Shown here piece by piece: positions 15,758 to 22,970 of a DNA stretch of 29,151 bases. Location of the stretch: positions 1-29,151 of the forward strand of contig CAZCPY010000025.1 in assembly GCA_964499865.1 (NCBI GenBank). Reading direction: 5' to 3'. A program made the position numbers and the translations under genes. The DNA comes from JANOGU01 sp964499865 (lineage in GTDB: Bacteria; Pseudomonadota; Alphaproteobacteria; Rhodobacterales; Rhodobacteraceae). The notes below the pieces were generated by a model. The model had not been told where the DNA came from and made no database searches. It worked only from the letters and a program-made list of their open reading frames with translations. Every line of letters begins with the position of its first letter. The first letter of the stretch is position 1.

Positions 15758-15803
15758 GCAAATGCCTTCGAAGGAATTTGCACGTTTCTTCCAAGAAACC
15801 TGC
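15758..15803. repeat. Twin-hairpin repeat, copy T1 (pyrH-frr gap)
   Basis: Two adjacent near-palindromes share the GC at 15780-15781: 15758-15781 (11-bp arms, one mismatch, centre TTCGAA) and 15780-15803 (11-bp arms, one mismatch). The same design occurs at 27308-27357. If transcribed it lies in the pyrH-frr spacer on the mRNA and could act as a processing or stability element. Confidence 0.75.
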
Positions 15804-15822
15804 CTGCCCCTGGCCCGCCGGA

Positions 15823-16545
15823 TCAGCAGGCCTCGACCACGCGGGTATGGGTGCCCTGCCCCGCCAGGATGCCGCGGAAGCCGCCGGGTTCGTCGAGCGA
15901 GAAGACGATGATCGGCAGGCGGTTGTCGCGGGCGAGCGCGATCGCGGTGGCGTCCATCACGCCGAGGTTGCGTTCCAGCACCTCGTCATAGGTCACGCAG
16001 TCGTAGCGGCGGGCGTCGGCGTGCTTCTTGGGGTCCTTGTCGTAGACGCCGTTCACCTTGGTGCCCTTCAGCACCGCCTCGCAGGCCATTTCCGAGGCGC
16101 GCAGCGTGGCCGCGGTATCGGTGGTGAAGTAGGGATTGCCGGTGCCTGCGGCAAAGATGCAGACGCGCTTCTTTTCCAGGTGGCGGACGGCGCGGCGGCG
16201 GATGTAGGGCTCGCAGACCTGGTCCATCGGGATCGCCGAGATCACCCGCGTGTGGATGCCCAGCGCCTCCAGCGCCGACTGCATGGCCAGGGCGTTCATC
16301 ACCGTGGCCAGCATCCCCATGTAGTCGGCCGTCGTCCGCTCCATCCCCTGCGCCGAGCCCTGCAGGCCGCGGAAGATGTTGCCGCCGCCGATCACCATGC
16401 AGATCTCGACGCCGAGGTCGTGGACCGACTTCACTTCGGCCGCGATGCGGGCGACGGTCGGCGGGTGCAGGCCATAGCCCTGGTCGCCCATCAGCGCCTC
16501 GCCGGAGATTTTCAGCATCACGCGGCCCATCGTGGTGGCGGTCAT
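15823..16545 (-). CDS. pyrH: Uridylate kinase (UMP kinase)
   Basis: 240 residues, hexameric amino-acid-kinase-fold enzyme. Motifs: LKISGEALMG at the N-terminus, VIGGGNIFRG, DYMGMLATVMNALAMQ, GTGNPYFTTDTAA, and KGTKVNGVYDKDPKK. It phosphorylates UMP to UDP in the cytoplasm. The ATG at 16545 gives the family N-terminus. It heads the leftward pyrH-frr-uppS-cdsA-dxr-rseP row and is divergent from miaA. Confidence 0.97.
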   Translation of the reverse strand: MTATTMGRVMLKISGEALMGDQGYGLHPPTVARIAAEVKSVHDLGVEICMVIGGGNIFRGLQGSAQGMERTTADYMGMLATVMNALAMQSALEALGIHTRVISAIPMDQVCEPYIRRRAVRHLEKKRVCIFAAGTGNPYFTTDTAATLRASEMACEAVLKGTKVNGVYDKDPKKHADARRYDCVTYDEVLERNLGVMDATAIALARDNRLPIIVFSLDEPGGFRGILAGQGTHTRVVEAC

Positions 16546-16578
16546 CGCGTTCTCCGTTGCTGCCGGCTGCCGGGGGGT

Positions 16579-16607
16579 TCTATGTCCGAAACGCTGTCCG
16601 GGTTCAA
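16579..16607 (-). promoter_or_regulatory. Candidate pyrH promoter
   Basis: Minus-strand TTGAAC (16602-16607), 17-base spacer, CATAGA (16579-16584), placed about 34 bases before the pyrH ATG. Spacing is ideal and the -35 matches 5 of 6; the -10 matches 3 of 6. Confidence 0.4.
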
Positions 16608-16616
16608 CGGGCAGGA

Positions 16617-16663
16617 GCGGGGGCCGGCCCCCGCACCCCCGGGGTATTTGCGCCAAGATGAAG
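16617..16663 (-). repeat. Conserved 27-base motif plus GC hairpin, copy M1
   Basis: Read on the minus strand from 16663, it begins CTTCATCTTGGC, continues with AAATACCCCGGGG, and ends in an 18-base perfect palindrome (16617-16634). The copy at 27226-27270 differs by one swapped dinucleotide in the motif and has a different hairpin. On the plus strand its CAAGATGAAG contains the miaA start codon. Confidence 0.8.
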
Positions 16664-17545
16664 CGGCCCGAGGTGCAGAGCCTGATCCGCGGCCTGTCGC
16701 GCGACAGGCCGGTGCTGGTCGCCGGGCCGACGGCGTCGGGCAAGTCGGCGCTGGCGCTGGAGATCGCGGCGGCGCAGGGCCGGGCGGTGGTGAACGCCGA
16801 TGCGCTGCAGGTCTGGGGCTGCTGGCGGGTGCTGTCGGCGCGTCCACCGGCAGCGGACGCGGCGCGGGCGGCGCACCACCTGTACGGCCACCTCGCGCCG
16901 GGGGCGGAGTGGTCGGTCGGCCACTGGCTGCGGGCGGTGGCGCCGCTGCTGGCCGGGGCGCCGGTGGTCGTGGGGGGCACGGGGCTCTACTTCGCCGCGC
17001 TGACGCAAGGCCTGGCCGAGGTGCCGCCCGTGCCGCCCGAGGTGCGGGCGGAAGCGGATGCGCTTTGCGCCGCGGGCGGCTTGCCCGCCCTGCTGGCGGA
17101 CGTGGACGCCGAAACCGCCGCGCGCATCGACCGCGCGAACCCCGCCCGCGTGCAGCGCGCCTGGGAGGTGCGGCGCGCCACCGGGCGGGGGCTCGCGTCC
17201 TGGCAGGACGCGGGCGCGCCGCCCCTGCTGCCGCCGGCCGGGGCCGAGACGATCCTGCTGGCGCCCGACCGCGAGGCGCTGGCGGCGCGCATCGACGCCC
17301 GCTTTGCCGCGATGCTGCAGGCCGGCGCGCTGGAGGAGGTGGCGGCGGTCCTGCCGCACTGGGCGCCGCGCGCGCCCTGGGCGCAGGCGATCGGCGCGCG
17401 CGATCTGGTGGCGCATCTGCGCGGCGAAGTCACGCTTGCCGAGGCCACCGCCCGGGCGCAGGCGGCGACCCGGCAGTATGCCAAGCGGCAGCGCACGTGG
17501 TTCCGGGCGCGCATGCGCGCCTGGCGGGCGGTGGGCCCCGGATAG
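16658..17545 (+). CDS. miaA: tRNA dimethylallyltransferase
   Basis: 295 residues. P-loop GPTASGKS at 23-30, VNADALQVW (the family has NAD-S/A-x-Q-V-Y), RPPAADAARAAHHLYGH, GGTGLYFAAL, and C-terminal QYAKRQRTWFR, which contacts tRNA. It adds a dimethylallyl group to A37 of UNN-reading tRNAs, using DMAPP from the Dxr pathway. The ATG lies inside repeat M1 and has no clear Shine-Dalgarno sequence; a GTG at 16673 is the alternative. No other Met precedes the P-loop. Confidence 0.94.
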   Translation: MKRPEVQSLIRGLSRDRPVLVAGPTASGKSALALEIAAAQGRAVVNADALQVWGCWRVLSARPPAADAARAAHHLYGHLAPGAEWSVGHWLRAVAPLLAGAPVVVGGTGLYFAALTQGLAEVPPVPPEVRAEADALCAAGGLPALLADVDAETAARIDRANPARVQRAWEVRRATGRGLASWQDAGAPPLLPPAGAETILLAPDREALAARIDARFAAMLQAGALEEVAAVLPHWAPRAPWAQAIGARDLVAHLRGEVTLAEATARAQAATRQYAKRQRTWFRARMRAWRAVGPG

Positions 17546-17598
17546 CCGGCGGCGCCGGCAAGGCCCCGCCGCGGACTTGACCGTTTCCAACTTTTCGC

Positions 17599-17627
17599 TT
17601 GGGTTGTGCGGGCGGGGCTGCTTATCT
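17599..17627 (+). promoter_or_regulatory. Weak promoter candidate before the AraC-type gene
   Basis: TTGGGT (17599-17604), 17 bases, TTATCT (17622-17627), about 38 bases before the ATG. Spacing is right but both boxes are partial matches. Confidence 0.25.
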
Positions 17628-17665
17628 GGCCGGCGGACCGACTCTCCCCCCAAAGGTGGACCGCC

Positions 17666-18466
17666 ATGCCGGAGCTTTCGCCGCCTACCCTGCGCGTCAT
17701 GCCGATTCCCCGGCTGGCGGTCGGCGGGCGCTGGCGGGTCGAGGCGATGCGCTCGATTTCCGAGCCGCTGTTCCTGTGGTTCACCAAGGGCCAGGGACGG
17801 ATCACGGTGGCGGGGTCGACGCGCGGCTACACCTCGAACAACGCCGTGTTCATCCCGCCCGGGGTGATGCACGGCTTCGAGGTCGGGCCGCAGGTCTTCG
17901 GCACCGCCGTCTTCTTCGGGCGCAACCACGGCGTCGGCCTGCCACGCCAGGCCCTGCATCTGCGCATCCGCGAGACGCATGCGGCGCAGGAACTGAACCA
18001 GACCCTGGACGCGATCCAGCGCGAGGCGGCTTCCGGCGCGCCGGGGGCGGCGCGGGCGGTGATGGCGCACCTGGGCCTGCTGGGCGTCTGGATCGAGCGG
18101 CAGGCCGAAAAGGCCGCGGCCGAGCCGCAGGCCGCCGCCCCGGATGCGGCGCGGCGTCTGGTCGCGCGCTATGCCGCGCTGCTGGAGCGCGACTTCCGGT
18201 CGGGGATGGGGGTGGGCGACTTTGCGGGCGCGCTTGGCGTGACACCCACGCACCTGACGCGCTGCTGCAAGGTGGCCTGCGGCAAGCCTGCCAAGGACCT
18301 GCTGCAGGACCGCGTGATCTTCGAGGCGCGGCGGCTGCTGTCGGAAACCGACTTGGCCGTGGGGCGGATCGGTGAGTCGCTGGGGTTCGCCTCGCCCGCC
18401 TATTTCACCCGCGCCTTCCACGCCCGCACCGGCCGGTCGCCGACCCAGTTCCGCAGGTCGCCCTGA
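17666..18466 (+). CDS. AraC-family transcriptional regulator
   Basis: 266 residues. N-terminal half is a cupin-type sensor (FIPPGVMHGFEVGPQ around 70-85). The C-terminal hundred residues carry two helix-turn-helix motifs: DFAGALGVTPTHLTRCCK, and IGESLGFASPAYFTRAFHARTG with the AraC ending of the PTQFR type. AGGTGGA precedes the ATG. It lies 270 bases upstream of, and on the same strand as, a peptide-type ABC transporter and phnWX, so it probably controls that operon; its ligand is unknown. Confidence 0.9.
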   Translation: MPELSPPTLRVMPIPRLAVGGRWRVEAMRSISEPLFLWFTKGQGRITVAGSTRGYTSNNAVFIPPGVMHGFEVGPQVFGTAVFFGRNHGVGLPRQALHLRIRETHAAQELNQTLDAIQREAASGAPGAARAVMAHLGLLGVWIERQAEKAAAEPQAAAPDAARRLVARYAALLERDFRSGMGVGDFAGALGVTPTHLTRCCKVACGKPAKDLLQDRVIFEARRLLSETDLAVGRIGESLGFASPAYFTRAFHARTGRSPTQFRRSP

Positions 18467-18736
18467 CCGACACGCCGCCGCTTGTCCGTCAGCAGCGTTG
18501 AAACCGGTCCCAAACGTCGCGAATCGCGCTTTCCTGCACGAATGATGTCGTAATTGCGACGTCTCGCGTCGAATGGAACCGTTGACGCAACGGGAAACTT
18601 GGTGCCGAATGCCGCGATGTCGGGAGTGACCCCGGCAGGCCGCCGGGTGACCCCGGGCCTGCCGGGCTCTTGGCGCAGGGCGGTCCGGACCAACGGGCCC
18701 GAAAGTTAACGTGGGATGACCACAGGGAGAAGACGG
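18467..18736 (+). promoter_or_regulatory. Control region before the ABC transporter operon
   Basis: This is the longest non-coding stretch in the window (270 bases) and is visibly less GC-rich at 18495-18600. It has two inverted repeats with 5-base arms and 5-base loops, CGACG/CGTCG at 18557-18571 and CCGTT/AACGG at 18579-18593, plus a TCGCGAATCGCG direct repeat near 18526. These are candidate sites for the AraC-type regulator. No convincing -35/-10 pair was found. GGGAGAAG precedes the binding-protein start. Confidence 0.45.
18631..18666 (+). promoter_or_regulatory. Strong GC hairpin in the leader of the ABC operon
   Basis: CCCGGCAGGC (18631-18640) and GCCTGCCGGG (18657-18666) form a perfect 10-bp stem with a 16-base loop. 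GTGACCCCGG also repeats directly at 18626 and 18647. There is no T-tract, so it may be the 3' end of the regulator mRNA or a leader structure rather than a classical terminator. Confidence 0.45.
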
Positions 18737-20371
18737 ATGATCCACACCACCCCGACCGACGGGCTGCATCCCGGCGCGCTGATGCACGCTGACGAGGTCA
18801 AGTCCGGCAAGCTCGACCGCCGCGAATTCCTCACACGCGCCACCGCACTGGGCGTTTCCATCCCGGCCGCCTATGGCCTTCTGGGGCTGTCCGCCCCGGC
18901 GCGGGCGCAGGACGCCAAGGTCGGCGGCATCCTGCGCGTCGCGATGGAGGTGAAGGGCACCAAGGACCCGCGCCTGGCCGACTGGCCGCACATCGCCAAC
19001 GTCTACCGCGGCTGGCTGGAATACCTGATCCAGTACAACGAGGACGGCAGCTTCGAGGGCCGCCTGCTGGAAAGCTGGGAAGCCAACGCGGACGCCACCG
19101 AATGGACGCTGAAGGTGCGCCCGGGCGTCACCTGGAACAACGGCGACGCCTTCACCGCCGATGACGTGGTGCGCAACTTCGCCCGCTGGACCGACGGCAA
19201 CGTCGAGGGCAACGCGATGGCCTCGCGCTTCCCCGGCCTGGTCAACCCCGACACCAAGACGCTGCGCGACGGGTCGGTCGTCAAGGTCGACGACATGACC
19301 GTCAAGCTGATGCTGTCGGCGCCCGACATCGCGGTGGTGCCGAACCTGGCCGACTATCCGGCGGCGGTCGTGCATGCGTCCTTCCAGGACGGCATGGACC
19401 CCTCGTCCAGCCCGATCGGCACCGGTCCCTACGTCCCGCAGGAAGTGGCGGTCGGCCAGAAGGCCGTGCTGGTGCGCGCGCCGAACCACACCTGGTGGGG
19501 CGGCACGGCGCCCTTGGACGAGATCCAGTACATCGACTTCGGCACCGACCCGGCGGCGATGGTGGCGCTGTTCTCCTCCGACGAGGTGGATGCGAACTAC
19601 GAGACCGTGGGCGAATTCATCGACATCCTCGACGCCATGGGCCTGACCAAGGTCGAGGTCGTCACCGCCGCAACGATCGTCGTGCGGATGAACTCGGGGT
19701 CCGACCTCTACAAGGACAAGGCGGTGCGCCAGGCGGTGCAGCTGGCCGTCGATCCCGCGGTGGTACTGGAACTGGGCTACAACAACCTGGGCAAGACCGG
19801 CGAAAACCACCACATGTTCCCGATCCACCCCGAATACGCCGCCCTGCCCAAGCAGGTGATCAACGCCGCGGGCCTGGTCCCGGCGCTGGAGGCGGCGGGG
19901 CTGAAGGACACCGAATTCGAGGTGATCTCGCTCGATGGCGGCTGGGAAGCGGCGACCACCGCGGCGGTGCAGGCGCAGCTCAAGGACGCCGGCATGAACA
20001 TCAAGCACACGGTGATGCCGGGCTCGACGTTCTGGAACGACTGGCAGAAGTACCCCTTCTCCTCCACGACCTGGAACCACCGCCCGCTCGCGGTGCAGAA
20101 CATGTCGCTGGCCTACACCTCGACGGGGTCGTGGAACGAGACCGGCATGGCCAACCCCGAGTTCGACACGCTGATGGTGCAGGCCCTGTCGCTGGCCGAT
20201 GCCGACAAGCGTCGGGAAGTCGCCGGCAAGATGGGCGCGATCCTGCAGGACGAGGGCTACCTCATCAATCCCTACTCGCGCTCGCTCTACCAGCACCACA
20301 AGGCGGGCGTCGTGGGCTTCCTGCGCCACCCGTCGAACGAGCACCACCACTACAAGTGGTCGCTGGCCTGA
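18737..20371 (+). CDS. ABC transporter substrate-binding protein, SBP_bac_5 family
   Basis: 544 residues. A twin-arginine signal is clear: DRREFL at 27-32, a hydrophobic stretch, and a cleavage site near PARAQ (about 57). The mature part has the cluster C fold of peptide- and opine-type binding proteins, with the LLESWEANADATEWTLKVRP, TWNNGDAFTADDVVRNFARW and GTGPYVP segments of SBP_bac_5. GGGAGAAG precedes the ATG. Tat export implies folding before secretion. The ligand cannot be told from sequence; linkage to phnWX raises the possibility of a phosphonate or its conjugate. Confidence 0.9.
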   Translation: MIHTTPTDGLHPGALMHADEVKSGKLDRREFLTRATALGVSIPAAYGLLGLSAPARAQDAKVGGILRVAMEVKGTKDPRLADWPHIANVYRGWLEYLIQYNEDGSFEGRLLESWEANADATEWTLKVRPGVTWNNGDAFTADDVVRNFARWTDGNVEGNAMASRFPGLVNPDTKTLRDGSVVKVDDMTVKLMLSAPDIAVVPNLADYPAAVVHASFQDGMDPSSSPIGTGPYVPQEVAVGQKAVLVRAPNHTWWGGTAPLDEIQYIDFGTDPAAMVALFSSDEVDANYETVGEFIDILDAMGLTKVEVVTAATIVVRMNSGSDLYKDKAVRQAVQLAVDPAVVLELGYNNLGKTGENHHMFPIHPEYAALPKQVINAAGLVPALEAAGLKDTEFEVISLDGGWEAATTAAVQAQLKDAGMNIKHTVMPGSTFWNDWQKYPFSSTTWNHRPLAVQNMSLAYTSTGSWNETGMANPEFDTLMVQALSLADADKRREVAGKMGAILQDEGYLINPYSRSLYQHHKAGVVGFLRHPSNEHHHYKWSLA

Positions 20372-20400
20372 GGCCGGCGCAGGTCTGACGGCACAAGGCC

Positions 20401-20425
20401 GGGAGGCGCGGCGACCGCGCCTCCC
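20401..20425 (+). terminator. Intercistronic hairpin after the binding-protein gene
   Basis: GGGAGGCGCG (20401-20410) and CGCGCCTCCC (20416-20425) make a perfect 10-bp stem with a 5-base loop, 30 bases after the stop. No T-run follows. In binding-protein operons such hairpins often protect the upstream mRNA and lower permease expression; that role is inferred. Confidence 0.5.
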
Positions 20426-20454
20426 CACCCATCACGCGTGCGGAGGGGACCGGC

Positions 20455-21543
20455 ATGGGAATGTTCGTGCTGCGGCGGCTGGGGGTCATGGCGCTGACCG
20501 CCCTGGCCTTGACGTTCGTGGTCTTCTACCTGACCAACCTGCCGCCCAACCTCGAAAAACTGGCCCGCACCGAAGGCTCGGTGCGGATGTCCGACGAGGC
20601 GGTGGCAGCCTGGATCGAGCAGAACGGGCACGGCGGTTCGGTCCTTGCCCGCTACGGCCAGTGGCTGGGCGTGGTGCCGGGCTGGACCTACACGGACGAA
20701 AAGGGCCAGACCCGCGGCCGCTGCTTCCAGATCGGCGGCGACGCCGCCGCGGCGCCCGCCTTCTGCGGCATCCTGCAGGGCGACTGGGGCTTTTCCACCG
20801 TCTTCAAGCAGCCGGTATCCGAAGCCCTGGGCGAAAAGCTCGCCGCCACGGGCTGGCTGATGCTGTGGGTGATGATCGTCATGGTGCCCAGTTCGCTGAT
20901 CCTGGGCGTGCTGTCGGGAATGCGCGAGGGGTCGGCGACCGACCGCACGCTGTCCACCTTCTCGATCGCCTCGACCGCCACGCCGGAGTATGTCTCGGGC
21001 GTGATCCTGGTGGCGCTCCTGGCCACCGCGGCGACCGGCCTGTCGCCGATCCTGGCCGACTACGGGCTGATCGAGCCGAAGAAGACGCTGTTCCTTGCCT
21101 CGGCCACCTCGGCCATGGACGACATCACCTTCTGGAACTTCGGCCTGCCGGTGATGACCATCGCGCTCTACGGCATCGGCTATATCGCGCGGATGACGCG
21201 GGCCTCGATGACCGAGGTGATGACGCAGCAATACATCCGCACGGCGCGGCTGAAGGGCGTGTCGTTCGGGTCGGTGGTGCTGAAGCACGCGCTGAGGAAC
21301 GCCCTGATCGCGCCCTTCACCGTCATCATGCTGCAGTTCCCCTGGCTTCTGAACGGCGTGGTGATCGTGGAATCGCTGTTCAACTACAAGGGCTTCGGCT
21401 GGACGCTGGTGCAGGCGGCGTCGAACAACGACATCCAGCTCCTGCTTGGCTGTTCGGTCGTGGCGGTGTTCGTCGTGCTGGTCACGCAGCTGATCTCCGA
21501 TGTCGGCTACGTCTATCTCAATCCGCGCATCCGGCTGGCGTGA
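20455..21543 (+). CDS. ABC transporter permease, DppB/OppB type
   Basis: 362 residues, typical length 310-340. An N-terminal membrane helix (VLRRLGVMALTALALTFVVF) is followed by a long periplasmic loop of about 100 residues that includes WGFSTVFKQPVSEAL, then five more helices. The coupling EAA-like loop is TARLKGVSFGSVVLKHALRN. The start has GGAGGGG 5 bases upstream. It lies downstream of the binding-protein gene and the 20401-20425 hairpin. Confidence 0.93.
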   Translation: MGMFVLRRLGVMALTALALTFVVFYLTNLPPNLEKLARTEGSVRMSDEAVAAWIEQNGHGGSVLARYGQWLGVVPGWTYTDEKGQTRGRCFQIGGDAAAAPAFCGILQGDWGFSTVFKQPVSEALGEKLAATGWLMLWVMIVMVPSSLILGVLSGMREGSATDRTLSTFSIASTATPEYVSGVILVALLATAATGLSPILADYGLIEPKKTLFLASATSAMDDITFWNFGLPVMTIALYGIGYIARMTRASMTEVMTQQYIRTARLKGVSFGSVVLKHALRNALIAPFTVIMLQFPWLLNGVVIVESLFNYKGFGWTLVQAASNNDIQLLLGCSVVAVFVVLVTQLISDVGYVYLNPRIRLA

Positions 21544-21556
21544 GGGAGGATACCCC

Positions 21557-22966
21557 ATGGAACCCCTGACCTGGACCGGAACCGCGGGCGTCTTCCTCGT
21601 GCCGCTGATGCAGGTGGCGCTGGCGGTGCTGGTGCTGGCGCTGGCGGCGAAATTCCTGCTGACGCTCGCCGGTGTCGGCGGCCCGTCCCTGCCGGGGCCT
21701 GACGGCACGACCACCGGCCGGTCGCCGGGGGATTTCGCGAGCCTCGCGATCCGCTACGCCTTTCTCGCCGCGCTGGCCGCGCTGGTGGCGATGGCGGCGG
21801 CGGGCGCGGTGATGCCCTCGCCGGTCGAGGCGGGCATCTTCGGCGCCGCCGCCCAGCGTTTCTGGCCGGTGTGGCTGGCGCTGGCCGCGACCTTCGTGCT
21901 GTCCTTCCGCTACAGGCGCAGGCTCGGGCTCTACGGCAAGCTGTTCGATTCCAATGTCGGCATGATCGGCTTTGCCATCGTGATGTTCTGGGTCTACACG
22001 TCGGTGTTCGCGGACATGATCATCACCGCCGACCCGTTCGCGCAGCTGACCGGCCTGAAGAACAAGCCGCCCGGAACGCCCGCGCCCGACGCCGCCTACG
22101 GATGGTATCTTCTCGGCGGCGACCTGCTGGCGCGCGACGTCTTCTCGCGCATGGTCATGGGCGCGCGCGAGGTGCTCAAGATCGCCCCCGCCGCCACGCT
22201 GTTCGCCTTCATGGTGGGCATCACGCTGGGCCTGCCCGCGGGCTATTTCGGCGGGCGGCTGGACACGGTGATCTCGTTCTTCGCCAACCTCGTGCTCGCC
22301 TTCCCGGTGATCCTGCTGTTCTACCTGCTGGTCACCCCTGAGATTCGCGACACCGGCATCCCGATCGTGCTGGCGGCGCTGCTGTTCATCTTCCCGATCA
22401 TCTTCCTCTGCGTGCTGTGGAACTCGCGCTTCTTCACCGACCCGCCCCGGCGCAACCTCTATGTCGGGATCACGCTGGTGATCGGCCTCTGGGCCTATTC
22501 GGGGCTCGCGTTCAACCTCGACCCCCTCGGCGTCTGGTCGATGCAGCCGAACATGCTGAACGTCTTCGTCTCGGTGGTCTTCGTGAACTCGCCGGGCGTG
22601 TTCCGCATCGTCCGCGGCCTCGTCATGGACATCAAGGCGCGCGACTACGTGTCGGCGGCGCAGACCCGGGGCGAAGGGCCCTGGTACATCATGCTGTGGG
22701 AGATCCTGCCCAACGCGCGCGGGCCCCTGATCGTCGATTTCTGCCTGCGCATCGGCTACACCACGATCCTGCTCGGCACGCTCGGCTTCTTCGGCCTGGG
22801 CGTCGCGCCCGACAGCCCCGACTGGGGATCCACCATCGACGACGGGCGCAAGCTCTTGAACCTGTTCCCGCACCCGGCCGTCGTGCCCGCGCTGTCGCTG
22901 ATGAGCCTGGTTCTCGGCCTCAACCTTCTCGCAGATGGCCTGCGCGAAGAAAGCCTGAAGGATTGA
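21557..22966 (+). CDS. ABC transporter permease, DppC/OppC type, with an extended N-terminus
   Basis: 469 residues, against about 300 for most DppC proteins. The first ~125 residues add two or three hydrophobic segments (about 10-35, 60-85, 100-118) before the usual start near SNVGMIGFAIVMFWVY. The canonical permease part follows, with DLLARDVFSRMVMGAREVLK, the EAA loop AAQTRGEGPWYIMLWEILPN, and DWGSTIDDGRKL. GGGAGGA precedes the ATG. What the extra helices do is unknown. Confidence 0.92.
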   Translation: MEPLTWTGTAGVFLVPLMQVALAVLVLALAAKFLLTLAGVGGPSLPGPDGTTTGRSPGDFASLAIRYAFLAALAALVAMAAAGAVMPSPVEAGIFGAAAQRFWPVWLALAATFVLSFRYRRRLGLYGKLFDSNVGMIGFAIVMFWVYTSVFADMIITADPFAQLTGLKNKPPGTPAPDAAYGWYLLGGDLLARDVFSRMVMGAREVLKIAPAATLFAFMVGITLGLPAGYFGGRLDTVISFFANLVLAFPVILLFYLLVTPEIRDTGIPIVLAALLFIFPIIFLCVLWNSRFFTDPPRRNLYVGITLVIGLWAYSGLAFNLDPLGVWSMQPNMLNVFVSVVFVNSPGVFRIVRGLVMDIKARDYVSAAQTRGEGPWYIMLWEILPNARGPLIVDFCLRIGYTTILLGTLGFFGLGVAPDSPDWGSTIDDGRKLLNLFPHPAVVPALSLMSLVLGLNLLADGLREESLKD

Positions 22967-22970
22967 CGTC

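Noticed and set aside
18521..18535. CcrM (GANTC) or CtrA regulatory sites in the spacers
   Set aside because: Single GANTC sites occur near 3641, 11003 and 18531, and one lone TTAA near 18707. None is paired or clustered enough to support a cell-cycle signal.
16604..20428. A 1274-codon antisense frame
   Set aside because: It lies opposite miaA, the AraC gene and the binding-protein gene, which have clear family motifs; its composition is that of a GC-rich antisense frame.
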